A stretch of DNA of 64,000 nucleotides, from contig JAYVIR010000002.1 in NCBI GenBank assembly GCA_043770095.1, positions 62,001 through 126,000 on the forward strand. The letters are read 5' to 3'. The notes under the pieces are model-generated. The model ran no database searches. It saw only the letters and a program-made list of their open reading frames with translations, and was not told the origin of the DNA. Positions 44,735 through 53,137 of this stretch are shown piece by piece. How positions within the stretch are numbered: position 1 is the stretch's first letter; each line of letters begins with the position of its first letter. A program made the position numbers and the translations under genes. Source of the stretch: JBGSUZ01 sp043770095 (GTDB lineage: Bacteria > Bacillota > Clostridia > Peptostreptococcales > Acidaminobacteraceae).

Positions 44735-46150
44735 TTAATGAAATTCGATGACGCCGTCCTTCTTTTTTTCTGTAAAACGGCGCACTTTTAAAATTTCCGA
44801 GTAGCTGAGATCTTTGTTCTCGCCTCGTTTTAAGGTTCCAACAATAATTTTTTTCAAAGTATCAAAAAGAATTTTCACATCGAATATGAGGCTTGAATTC
44901 TTTATGTATAATAAATCAAATTTAATTTTATTCTCTGGGGTGGTCGCATATTTGCCAAGTACTTGTGCAAGACCCGTGACGCCCGCTTTTACAGATAATC
45001 GGTACTGAAAATCTGGAATGTCTTTCGAAAATTGATCTATGAAGAAAGGTCTTTCAGGCCTTGGCCCTACAAGAGACATGTCCCCTTTTATCACATTGAA
45101 AAGCTGAGGCAGCTCATCCAACCAGAATTTTCTGAGGACTTTGCCAAGCGATGTCACCCGAGGGTCATTTTCCGTTGCCCAAATAGCGCCAGTGGCTTTT
45201 TCAGCATCTTTTCTCATTGACCTAAATTTGTAAAGCATAAAACGCTTGTTGTTGATAGTCACCCGTTCCTGCCTATACAGCACAGGTCTACCCTCTGTGA
45301 GCAAAATCAATAAAGCGACTATTGCCATAATTGGCAGCAAGATGATTAACATCATAAAAGAAAGCACTAAATCAAAAGTGCGTTTCATAATCATGCGTTC
45401 CTTGGATAGGTAGAGGCTGTCGATGCGAAACATCGGTATGTCAGAGACTTGAATGAGGCTTGAATTGAAAATGGCAATTTCAAACGTCTTGGGAATCATA
45501 TACAACGACTTATCCATGCTGATGCAGTGCGTGATGATTTTATCCTTCACGTTATTTTCTACCTGATCTGACAGATAAATTTTCTCTACGCGATCCACAT
45601 ATTTTAGGTACGCCGGCTGACTGATTGGATCGACATAATAAGTCAAGCGCTCTTTATATACACGAGAAGTAAGAATTTTGCTCACCAACATCTCTTTATC
45701 TTTTTCTGGCCCAATAATCATGATTTTCCGCTTGCCTTTTAAGACGCGAATCAATCTGATAAAAATGAGTTTTACCGCAATAAAGGAAAAAAACTGTATG
45801 AGAAACGCCATCATAATAACTGTTCTCGGCAGCGCAAAACTTCTGAGCATGAATGCAAGCGCCATATAAAGCACACTTAGAAACGTCACTGCAATGCTTA
45901 TTATGGCGATGTTCTCAGACTTCGACTTATTAACTGTGCTGAATAAACCTACAAATAAGAAGACGAAGAGCGCTGCAAACATCAGCCAAGGGATGGTAAT
46001 CCAAAAAGCCTCAAAGTTACGTGCATCATAGCCATTGAATAAATCTAATGTGAGGCTGATGTAATATGAGCCAAACAGGATCAATTCATATAGTCCAAAC
46101 TCTATAAATTTTAAAAACAAGCCGTCTTTCTTCAGACTTGAACCGCCCAT
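44735..46150 (-). CDS. Polyprenyl glycosylphosphotransferase (WcaJ/WbaP-like)
   Basis: Initiating sugar transferase of exopolysaccharide or wall-glycan synthesis, transferring a sugar-phosphate to undecaprenyl phosphate. The 471 residues have four N-terminal membrane helices (about 15-130), a CoA-binding-like middle domain (KRKIMIIGPEKDKEMLVSKI), and the C-terminal catalytic domain: KRTFDLVLSFMMLIILLPIM, YKFRSMRKDAEKATG, RKFWLDELPQLFNVIKGDMS, LVGPRPERPFF. ATG 46150 follows AGAGGTGTAACC. No other polysaccharide operon genes adjoin it. Confidence 0.93.
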   Translation of the reverse strand: MGGSSLKKDGLFLKFIEFGLYELILFGSYYISLTLDLFNGYDARNFEAFWITIPWLMFAALFVFLFVGLFSTVNKSKSENIAIISIAVTFLSVLYMALAFMLRSFALPRTVIMMAFLIQFFSFIAVKLIFIRLIRVLKGKRKIMIIGPEKDKEMLVSKILTSRVYKERLTYYVDPISQPAYLKYVDRVEKIYLSDQVENNVKDKIITHCISMDKSLYMIPKTFEIAIFNSSLIQVSDIPMFRIDSLYLSKERMIMKRTFDLVLSFMMLIILLPIMAIVALLILLTEGRPVLYRQERVTINNKRFMLYKFRSMRKDAEKATGAIWATENDPRVTSLGKVLRKFWLDELPQLFNVIKGDMSLVGPRPERPFFIDQFSKDIPDFQYRLSVKAGVTGLAQVLGKYATTPENKIKFDLLYIKNSSLIFDVKILFDTLKKIIVGTLKRGENKDLSYSEILKVRRFTEKKKDGVIEFH

Positions 46151-46203
46151 GGTTACACCTCTATTGGTTTATTTTGCTTTTGTTTTTTGTTGAGTCATAT
46201 TCG

Positions 46204-47604
46204 CTATTTTGATGGGACATATTTTGTTGCTCGGCTTTGTCCTAATTTTTGGATCTTGTTTTTTTGAATCATTTCTTTTAAAATGACATTTACGCGTGGT
46301 TTTGATAAACCAAGCAACGCCATAGCCTGCGATATGTTTATTTCATGATTTTCTTTTAGATATTCAACGATTATTTTTTCCGATTCTGATACGCTTTGTT
46401 TTGCGTCTTGCTTTGCGTCTTGCTTTGCGTCTTGATTTGCGTCTTGCTTTGCGTCTTGATTTGCGTCTTGCTCTCTATAGAAAATAAATTTTACAAACAA
46501 ACCTGTTTCAATAATTTCTGGTCTTTTCAAACCTTTGTCTGTACACAGACGCATCGCTCTTTGAACACCTCGACCCCATTGCTCAATTTTCTTTGCCTCT
46601 TTAAACAAACGAACAATTACTTTATTCCGAATTTCAGAGCGTCCACCAACCACTTCATCCGAAGTGATACCTTTCGGGAAAGCACCTGGTGAGGTGATTT
46701 CAATTCGCGAATCGAAAATAGCAATTTTGATATCCGAACCTGACATATTGTAATCTCTATGGATGATTGCATTGACAACCGCTTCCCTTAGAGCCTCCGG
46801 CGGTATTTCATAGACATCTACTCTCGTTGTAAAGTCCTCGCCAACTTCACCGTGAAGGTAAATATGCGATAGCAAGAATTTTATGGTTTGATCTAACTGC
46901 TCGAAAATATTCCCAGTATATTCTTTTTGATCGATGAAAACATCCATATTTTCGCCTTTAAAGCGCGCACATTTAATTCGTGCCTGTTCAAACAGACCAA
47001 GTATAATTGGCACTGAATTGGTATATTTTCGTTTCCCATTGATCTCAGAAATAAGCTTCATATTCTCTAAATCTTTAACAATTAGCGGACGACCAAAATA
47101 AGGTTCAAGTTGCTCAACAAGGCCTATTTCGCTAAGTTCTTCAGCAGAATTTATCCAATAATCTTCATCAAATGATATGTTCATCTTTTGACGTTCCAAT
47201 TCTTGAATGAATTCTAGATCTGCTTTCTTATTCGTCGCCCCTACTCGAATATAAGTCCCGTCTAGTTTACCCATACTTTTCATGAAATGAGGTTTAATCG
47301 GGCTTGGGTAGACTTCAATGACTAGCAGCATTTTATCTTCAATAGCATATCCATAAATGTCAGGCAACACCATCGGATGGACCTTATCATGTAAAATGTT
47401 TGATATCCGATCCATCTTATCTGTAAGATCAATCTCTGGAATGCCCACAATTTCGCCTTGGTCAGAAATACCAATGATCAGTTTTCCGCCTGAACCATTC
47501 GCAAAGGCGATTACAGTCTTGGCAATTTTATCTGTATTTGGCATTTCCACTTTAAATTCAATGGTTTTTCCTTCGCCTTTTTGAATGCTGTCCTGTATGC
47601 TCAA
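46204..47604 (-). CDS. AlbA_2-domain ATP-binding transcriptional regulator
   Basis: COG2865-type protein of 466 residues, TTG start at 47604 behind GAGGGGTGATCAGG. N-terminal AlbA_2 (Schlafen-like) domain (TIEFKVEMPNTDKIAKTVIA, FANGSGGKLIIGISDQGEIVGI), then a GHKL-like ATP-binding module (PPEALREAVVNAIIHRDY, FDSRIEITSPGAFPKG). A repetitive Gln-Asp-Ala-Lys/Asn linker (about 377-400) connects to a C-terminal winged helix (HEINISQAMALLGLSKPRVN). Regulatory target is unknown; such proteins often occur near mobile or defence genes. Confidence 0.85.
   Translation of the reverse strand: MSIQDSIQKGEGKTIEFKVEMPNTDKIAKTVIAFANGSGGKLIIGISDQGEIVGIPEIDLTDKMDRISNILHDKVHPMVLPDIYGYAIEDKMLLVIEVYPSPIKPHFMKSMGKLDGTYIRVGATNKKADLEFIQELERQKMNISFDEDYWINSAEELSEIGLVEQLEPYFGRPLIVKDLENMKLISEINGKRKYTNSVPIILGLFEQARIKCARFKGENMDVFIDQKEYTGNIFEQLDQTIKFLLSHIYLHGEVGEDFTTRVDVYEIPPEALREAVVNAIIHRDYNMSGSDIKIAIFDSRIEITSPGAFPKGITSDEVVGGRSEIRNKVIVRLFKEAKKIEQWGRGVQRAMRLCTDKGLKRPEIIETGLFVKFIFYREQDANQDAKQDANQDAKQDAKQDAKQSVSESEKIIVEYLKENHEINISQAMALLGLSKPRVNVILKEMIQKNKIQKLGQSRATKYVPSK
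46400..46475. repeat. Tandem 12-base repeat inside the AlbA_2 regulator gene
   Basis: About six units of CTTGCTTTGCGT/CTTGATTTGCGT on the plus strand encode Gln-Asp-Ala-Lys/Asn repeats in the minus-strand protein. In-frame copy-number change would lengthen the interdomain linker. Confidence 0.85.
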
Positions 47605-47665
47605 GCCTGATCACCCCTCTGCCTTAATTTTCAACCACTACCGACAACCCATTCAAGCATCATGA

Positions 47666-48118
47666 TTAAAGGAATGACACGACCTGACTCGTCAATAAAA
47701 AGACAATAAAACCTGAAATGATGACACCACCTGTAATTGATGCCCATGCAGATCTAAACTTCATGCCGAGCATGACCGCAATCACACAGCCTGTATAAGC
47801 ACCTGTCGTTGGAAACGGTACCGCTACAAAGAGAAGCAGTCCCCAAAAGCGAAACCGATCATAGCCTTGGAATTTAGTCATTGCACGATCTTCATAACGT
47901 TCAATCCAATTTCTGAGTTTTGTGAGTGTTTTTAGACGCTCAAACATCGGCTCAATTAAAAGCAGTAAGAATGGCACCACTAATGCGTTTCCAAAAACGC
48001 TTATAACCGATGCAACAGCAGGGCTTAAACCAAGCGAAACACCGAGTGGGATAGCGCCTCTTAGTTCAGAAATTGGGGTCATGGACATGATCAGGGTGTA
48101 CAAATACGAATTGGTCAT
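47666..48118 (-). CDS. Small multidrug-export (COG2426) membrane protein
   Basis: A 150-residue protein with about four hydrophobic segments. The opening MTPISELRGAIPLGVSLGLS and the motif FGNALVVPFLLLLIEPMFERL, then FVAVPFPTTGAYTGCVIAVMLGM, match the COG2426 family, usually annotated as small multidrug export protein; direct functional evidence for the family is thin. ATG 48118 follows AAGGAGTATTCA. Confidence 0.85.
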   Translation of the reverse strand: MTNSYLYTLIMSMTPISELRGAIPLGVSLGLSPAVASVISVFGNALVVPFLLLLIEPMFERLKTLTKLRNWIERYEDRAMTKFQGYDRFRFWGLLLFVAVPFPTTGAYTGCVIAVMLGMKFRSAWASITGGVIISGFIVFLLTSQVVSFL

Positions 48119-48174
48119 TGAATACTCCTTGTATTTTCATTTATTATTTTTAACGTTATTACAATACACTAGTT

Positions 48175-49050
48175 TTACTCACACTTTTTCGGCAAGTAAT
48201 TCCAGACTAATTTTACCATAAACTGAAGCGAAATTCCCAAATAGACACAAATAGTAACTAAAAAATTGTATTTTTTCAAATAGTGTTTATTGTAAAAGAG
48301 AAACATAGCTTCGTAGAAATTATAGAGTGTTTTAAACTTTCGTTTTTTACCACTGGCACCCTTATAATGGATTACATCTCCTAGGTTTGGATTGTAAACA
48401 ACTTTATAACCCGCTTCTTTGATTCGGTAACACCAATCGATGTCCTCGCCGTACATGAAAAAGCGTTCGTCGAGCATGCCCACTTCCTCAATGACTTTTC
48501 TGGGAAGCACCATAAAGGCACCCGAAATCATGTCCACTTCACAGATTTTATGCTCATCTAAATGGCTTAGTTTATAAATATCCAGTTCAGGGCGATTTAG
48601 CCACTTGTGCGCCTTCAAAAAATAGAAAAGTGAGGCTTTAGGTGTTGGAAAGCCTCTTCTGCAACCTTGATCAAGTTTCCCATCTGGCGTAATGAGCCTA
48701 CAGCCGAGCGCGCCAACTTTGGGGTTCTCTTCTAAATAGGCAATTGCCTTTGAAAAACTGTCTGTTGTCAGTTCGGTGTCTGAGTTTAGGAGGGCGATGT
48801 AGTCCCGTTTAGCCATCTTTATGGCCTGGTTATTGGCTTTTCCAAAGCCGAGGTTGGTGGCGTTGGTATGTACGCTAACGCCAGAAAGTTCACGGCAAGC
48901 TCCTTCTAAAAGCCTTGCCTCCTCAGCACCGGACGCATTATCGATGACAATGATCTCATATTCAACGTTCTTCGTCTTTTCAAGAACAGATTTTATCGTA
49001 TTTAATGTTATTTCAAGTGTTTTGTAATTTACAATTGCTATGGAAATCAT
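48175..49050 (-). CDS. GT2 family glycosyltransferase (rhamnosyltransferase-like)
   Basis: Cytoplasmic face glycosyltransferase of 291 residues. ATG 49050 follows AAGGTGA; the in-frame GTG upstream is part of that site. Motifs: SIAIVNYKTLEITLNTIKSV, IIVIDNASG, LNSDTELTTDSF, GAFMVLPRKVIEEVGMLDER, FMYGEDIDWCYRIKEAGYKV. This pattern is common for rhamnosyl- and related transferases of surface polysaccharides. A C-terminal hydrophobic segment may attach it to the membrane. Confidence 0.9.
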   Translation of the reverse strand: MISIAIVNYKTLEITLNTIKSVLEKTKNVEYEIIVIDNASGAEEARLLEGACRELSGVSVHTNATNLGFGKANNQAIKMAKRDYIALLNSDTELTTDSFSKAIAYLEENPKVGALGCRLITPDGKLDQGCRRGFPTPKASLFYFLKAHKWLNRPELDIYKLSHLDEHKICEVDMISGAFMVLPRKVIEEVGMLDERFFMYGEDIDWCYRIKEAGYKVVYNPNLGDVIHYKGASGKKRKFKTLYNFYEAMFLFYNKHYLKKYNFLVTICVYLGISLQFMVKLVWNYLPKKCE

Positions 49051-49086
49051 TTTTTTCACCTTTTTATTTGATTTTATAAATAGCTA

Positions 49087-49497
49087 TCACTCAACTGAAG
49101 TCATTTTTTCTTTCATGGCGCTAAATGCTGGAAAATAGACATTTTGAATGAGGTTTACGATTTCTTCTATCGTCTCTTCATCATATGTATGACTCGTCAG
49201 ATTTCGACTTTTTATCATCTCCATCCAAACTTCTCCATTTTCAATAAGACCCACTTTAAACGCTTCTCGAGTCACATCTCGAGAACCATATAAATCTAAT
49301 ACACCTTTCATTTCTAAAAAATCCTTTAATGTTTTCCATGCTAATTCATGTGTATATTCAAAAGCTTGCACAACACCTTGCTTTTCCAGTCTTGATAACT
49401 CTCTTTTTTCCATCAACTCAACAGCCTCTGCCAATTGATTAAATGCTTTTTTGTAGTTGTTAAATCTTTGAATCCAGCGAATATCTTTCTCCACCAC
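49087..49497 (-). CDS. HepT-type HEPN toxin (pair 2)
   Basis: HEPN-domain protein of 136 residues (HI0074-type). The RNase motif R-x4-H-x-Y reads RNLTSHTYD (about residue 95), and FEYTHELAWKTLKDFLE is the family's helix. In described HepT/MntA systems the toxin is an RNase silenced when MntA adds AMP units to the tyrosine in this motif. Partner MNT gene is 10 bases upstream. ATG or GTG/TTG alternatives were not needed: the start precedes VEKDIRWIQRFNNYKKAF. Confidence 0.88.
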   Translation of the reverse strand: MVEKDIRWIQRFNNYKKAFNQLAEAVELMEKRELSRLEKQGVVQAFEYTHELAWKTLKDFLEMKGVLDLYGSRDVTREAFKVGLIENGEVWMEMIKSRNLTSHTYDEETIEEIVNLIQNVYFPAFSAMKEKMTSVE

Positions 49498-49507
49498 GAA
49501 TCACCTC

Positions 49508-49813
49508 TCATCGCTTAAAAATTTCAATCCCATGTGTATTGATATGTTCTTTTAATGCGTCATTGTGAATTTCGTCGTAATATAATAAATCTATCATATA
49601 GGGAATTTGCATTTCGTCGTTAAGGACAGCGCTAAATCGTTGCACTTTTCGACTGGTTAGTTCGCTTCCCCATATTGCTAAATCAATATCTGAGCCATTT
49701 TTATAATTGCCCATAGCACGACTTCCAAATAGCACAACACGTTCTATTATTTCAGATTCCTCTAAAAAAGCCATCAATGCTTTGTAGCTCTTCTCACTGA
49801 TTCCATAGGTCAT
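49508..49813 (-). CDS. MntA-type nucleotidyltransferase antitoxin (pair 2)
   Basis: Minimal nucleotidyltransferase of 101 residues with the catalytic pattern G-S-x10-D-x-D in LFGSRAMGNYKNGSDIDLAI (about residues 27-46). It is followed by the HEPN gene. In this family it AMPylates and neutralises its HEPN partner. Confidence 0.9.
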   Translation of the reverse strand: MTYGISEKSYKALMAFLEESEIIERVVLFGSRAMGNYKNGSDIDLAIWGSELTSRKVQRFSAVLNDEMQIPYMIDLLYYDEIHNDALKEHINTHGIEIFKR

Positions 49814-49832
49814 ATTTTTCCCTCTAAAAAGT

Positions 49833-50132
49833 CTATTTTAATGTTTTTTCAATCACCGAGTATTCTTTCTCGATGACACGCTTAAACGATTCCGAAAGAT
49901 TATTCCAGTTAAGTAAATCTACCTTTATGGTCATATCAGAATTCATCAGCGCCTCGCGAAGTTGAATTTCCTTCTCCTGTTCTATAGTGCCAAACAAAAC
50001 CAAATCTAAATCAAAATAAGGCTTTGCACATCCTTTTTGGCGCGAGCCAAACACCCATACCTCGCAGTTTGAGGTGAACTCATCTAAAATTTCGATTAAA
50101 ATTGAATAATCACGATCTGTTAAATTATACAT
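49833..50132 (-). CDS. MntA-type nucleotidyltransferase antitoxin (pair 1)
   Basis: Second minimal nucleotidyltransferase, 99 residues, with GS-x10-DxD in FGSRQKGCAKPYFDLDLVLF. It overlaps the end of the upstream HEPN gene by eight bases, implying translational coupling. Only distantly similar to its neighbour at 49508, so the two pairs are not a recent tandem duplication. Confidence 0.9.
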   Translation of the reverse strand: MYNLTDRDYSILIEILDEFTSNCEVWVFGSRQKGCAKPYFDLDLVLFGTIEQEKEIQLREALMNSDMTIKVDLLNWNNLSESFKRVIEKEYSVIEKTLK

Positions 50133-50547
50133 TGCGTTGCTCGAGTGCCGTTAAAAATTGTTTTGCGTAAGGAAGAAATATCTTCGTTGTTTCGTACACC
50201 TTTTCAGAAATTTCTTGATCATAAATATGCGATGTTTGGTTTCTTGCACGATGAAAATCCATCCATTTTTGGACATCTTCAATCAATAGATTCTCCGCGG
50301 CAACTCTAAAAAGTTCAATTCTTGGAACACCGTCAACCACATCTGGACTCACTTGTTCTTCAAGCCAGCGCTTCATAAACTTCCAACACAATTCATATGT
50401 AAATTCAAAATACTGAATCACGCCAGCCATAATCAATTCCATTTCATCCGGATCTATTTCAAGGTCGGCTTCCTTAACCTCTGCAATTTTAAGCACACGC
50501 TCTAAAGACAACATCGCTTTGCTAATACTAAATAATTCAAGCGCCAT
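50125..50547 (-). CDS. HepT-type HEPN toxin (pair 1)
   Basis: HEPN/HI0074-type protein of 140 residues starting at ATG 50547; the upstream in-frame GTG is less likely. Contains FEFTYELCWKFMKRWLEE and the R-x4-H-x-Y motif RNQTSHIYD (about residue 104). Encoded before its MNT partner, the reverse of the order in pair 2. Confidence 0.87.
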   Translation of the reverse strand: MALELFSISKAMLSLERVLKIAEVKEADLEIDPDEMELIMAGVIQYFEFTYELCWKFMKRWLEEQVSPDVVDGVPRIELFRVAAENLLIEDVQKWMDFHRARNQTSHIYDQEISEKVYETTKIFLPYAKQFLTALEQRNV

Positions 50548-50588
50548 TAAGTACACCCACTTTCTTAAATTTCAGTTTGGTTTGAAGA

Positions 50589-50747
50589 TCAATAATCTAA
50601 CTTTACGCCTGTTTCTTCAATAATCTTTTGAAATGAAACCGTCAGCCGATGGTAATCCACTAATTCCCAACAAAGTTCATATGTAAATTCTAATGCGCGT
50701 GTCAGTGATTTCAATGCACTGTCAAAACTGCTCAATTCTAAAATCAT
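50589..50747 (-). pseudogene. HEPN (HI0074-type) remnant
   Basis: ATG 50747 opens 52 codons: MILELSSFDSALKSLTRALE, then FTYELCWEL, the helix shared with both intact HEPN proteins, then a switch to the family's C-terminal end with IIEETGVKLDY and a stop. The central part carrying R-x4-H-x-Y is missing, so an internal deletion is inferred. It is immediately upstream of pair 1 and may still provide its transcription start. Confidence 0.7.
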
Positions 50748-50779
50748 TGATCCACTTCCGCAAAATTGCTACTTAAAAA

Positions 50780-50827
50780 TTACTTTCTATTATGCTCCAT
50801 TGTAACATGCAGTATAATAGAAAGTAA
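50780..50827. repeat. 14-base palindromic arms upstream of the HEPN region
   Basis: Perfect 14-base inverted repeat (50780-50793 and 50814-50827) with a 20-base spacer, directly upstream of the HEPN remnant. It could be an operator over the toxin-antitoxin promoter or an insertion-element scar. Confidence 0.55.
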
Positions 50828-50880
50828 GTGGAATTTGTTTACATTCATTTTGAAATATGCACAACATTGCATAGTCTAAC

Positions 50881-50912
50881 ACAATAGTTTCTTCCACAAA
50901 AGAAACTATTGT
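50881..50912. repeat. Hairpin upstream of the broken AAA ATPase gene
   Basis: Perfect 13-base stem (50881-50893 with 50900-50912), six-base loop, then TACTTTTAG on the plus strand. Terminator-like, but no plus-strand gene precedes it. Confidence 0.5.
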
Positions 50913-50957
50913 ACTTTTAGTCATTTTATTCTTTTATAAAAGAAAGGATGTGATTGC

Positions 50958-51424
50958 ATGATTGAACAACAACTCTATAACGATCATTTAAAATTGTTAA
51001 AAAGCGACCTCATCCAAATGGGTATTCCTCCTGACAATATCATCCTCCTAAATGTCGAATCATTAGCATACGATGAAATCAAAAATTACAAAGACCTTTA
51101 CATCACCGGTTCTAACGCCAATTTATTATCGTCAGAGTTAGCACTTATCTAGCTGGACGCTACGTTGAATTCTCCATCTATCCGCTATCGTTCACCGAAT
51201 ATCTAGCCTTTTCAAAATCGACACAACCAAAGTCCACCTCAGATGTTAACACATCTTTTTATGAATATCTCAAATATGGAGGTTTTCTAGCACTTCACTT
51301 CATGCAAAACGATGAAGACCTCCGCTATCAATACTTAAAAGACGTGATTCAAAAAATACAGGCAACATGCAAGAATAGCGTTTATATTTTAATGGAATAT
51401 ATTTACATTTATTTTGAGAAATGA
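50958..51424 (+). pseudogene. AAA-family ATPase (DUF4143-type) remnant
   Basis: A degenerate gene. The first frame (64 codons) contains LYNDHLKLLKSDLIQMGIPP and YITGSNANLLSSELA, typical of the ATPase core, but lacks the N-terminal P-loop and about 60 residues between KDLY and ITGSNA. One base is missing near 51143: the next frame continues as TYLAGRYVEFSIYPLSFTEY LAFSK, ending in a stop at 51424 well short of the family's C-terminal DUF4143 region. At least two deletions plus one frameshift, so non-functional. Confidence 0.8.
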
Positions 51425-51467
51425 TACTCTTTAAATACAAAATATTACATTTAGGAGTGTTGTCGTT

Positions 51468-52358
51468 ATGTCATCCACAGAAAAAATATTCGTCTCTCCA
51501 AGAGTTGATGAAGTCTTCAAAGCTATTTTTGCAAACGATGCGAATAAACCTTTACTTCAATCATTAATTTCCAGCATTACGGGAATTGATAAAGAAGAGG
51601 TCACCGACTTAGAACTCCTTAACTCGGAAATGAGCATCGACTAGTTTGACAGCAAGGTATCACGCTTGGATTTAAGAGCAAAATTGAAAAACGGCACAGA
51701 AGTCGACATCGAAATTCAACTACAAAAAATTACAGCCTATAATGAAAGAATTTTATTCTACTGGTCTAAAATCTACAACGCCAATATTCGTCGAGGCGAC
51801 GCTTATGAGGCATTAAAAAAATGCATCATCATCAACATCTTAGATTTCAACCTTTTTAGTCATGATAAAATGCACTCTGTTTTCCATATTACAGAATATG
51901 AACTCGGCACACGCCTTAGCGATCATTTAGAATTACATTTTCTTGAACTACCTAAATTGAACCGTTATAATGAGAGTAAAGAAGATGAACTCTTAGTCGA
52001 GTGGGCTGAGTTTCTTAGCGTTCGCAATGAAATGGAGTTGATGGAAATGAAATCACACGAATTGTCAGAAGAAATCATAAAAGCATTTGATGAGTTGGAA
52101 GAATTAAGCAAAGATCCAGCCATGCGTGAAATAGCACTTAATAGAGAAATGGCGCTTAGAGATTATATCCAAAGAATGAGAGATGCAGAAACCGAGGGTA
52201 TGGAAAAGGGTATGAAATAAGGTCTAGAACAAGGCTTAGAACAAGGCTTAAACCTTGCCAGCCACAACATTGCAAAAGCATTGAAACTACAAGGACTATC
52301 AATAGATATAATCGCAACCGCTACAGGGCTGAGCATCGAAGAAATAGAAAAATTATAA
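51468..52358 (+). pseudogene. PD-(D/E)XK transposase/Rpn-type nuclease gene with two in-frame stops
   Basis: ATG 51468 behind AGGAGTGTTGTCGTT opens a 297-codon reading frame of the recombination-promoting nuclease/PD-(D/E)XK transposase family: VSPRVDEVFKAIFANDANKP, RLDLRAKLKNGTEVDIEIQL (nuclease core), FYWSKIYNANIRRGDAY, C-terminal Gly-Leu-Glu-Gln repeats and GLSIEEIEKL. TAG at 51642 and TAA at 52218 interrupt it. Everything else is intact, so decay is recent. The TAA falls in the Gln-rich repeat, probably from CAA. Confidence 0.85.
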
Positions 52359-52482
52359 TACTCTAATACATTTGAAATTTCAAGTTTCAAATTTGAAGGA
52401 CTAAACCGCCACAACAGGTTTAGTCCTTTTGTTTTTTCTATAGTGCCCCAGCATAGCACCTTTTAAACTGATGCTAAACGAT
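52299..52482. repeat. Dispersed repeat copy A (Rpn gene tail plus terminator)
   Basis: The last 60 bases of the Rpn-type gene, its terminator and about 45 bases beyond recur at 63154-63336. Part (the T-rich segment and CTATAGTGCCCCAGCATAGC) recurs at 60003-60040. Confidence 0.85.
52396..52437 (+). terminator. Terminator of the Rpn-type gene
   Basis: Perfect 12-base stem (52396-52407 with 52417-52428) followed by TTTTGTTTTTT. The same hairpin occurs at 63251-63292. Confidence 0.88.
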
Positions 52483-53022
52483 GAAGACCTCCGTGATCAT
52501 GATATTTCTGGACTGCTCGAAAAAATCGTCTTGTCTCTAGACCACTATTTTCCCAATAATCGCGATGGCATCAAATTGAAAAAGGAGGATTTTTTATTTA
52601 TGGTGGACAGTAAACGTTATAATGAGAGTAAAGAAAACAAACTCTTAGTCTAGTGGGCCGAGTTCCTTAGCGTTCGCAATGAAATGGAGTTGATGGAAAT
52701 GAAATCACACGAATTGTCAGAAGAACTTATAAAAGCAATTGACGTGTTGGAAGAATTAAACAAAGATCCAGCCATGCGCGAAATAGCACTTAGCAGAGAA
52801 ATGGCGCTCAGAGATTATATCCCAAAAATGCGGGATGCAGAAACCGAGGGCTTAGAAAAAGGCATGAAACAAGGTCTAGAACAAGGATTAGAACAAGGAT
52901 TAGAACAAGGCATAAACCTTGCCACCCACAACATTGCAAAAACATTGAAACTACAATGTTTACCAATAGATTCAATCGCAAGTGCTACAGGCCTCAGCAT
53001 TGAAGAGATTGAAAAATTATAA
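52471..53022 (+). pseudogene. Second Rpn-type nuclease remnant (5' truncated, in-frame stop)
   Basis: Starts inside a rearranged segment and joins, at about 52607, the C-terminal half of an Rpn-type protein nearly identical to the previous one (KRYNESKENKLLV, TAG at 52651, then WAEFLSVRNEMELMEMKSHE and a Gly-Leu-Glu-Gln repeat tail). The nuclease core is absent. The first 45 codons (LNDEDLRDHDISGLLEKIVL) are of other origin. Confidence 0.8.
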
Positions 53023-53137
53023 AAATTACAGGCCTTGATCTTGAAACTTAAAAAAATGCCTTCTACAGCGTTAAGGTGTCAGACACCCACTCGCTTGTTC
53101 TTGTGTGCGAATGATTATTTGAAATTTGAGCACTGGC

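Noticed and set aside
46385..46480. CRISPR-like array
   Set aside because: The units are contiguous 12-base repeats without spacers and are coding.
53076..53088. GGTGTCAGACACC palindrome as an operator or attachment site
   Set aside because: A single short palindrome between a pseudogene and a 3' gene end, with no second copy seen.
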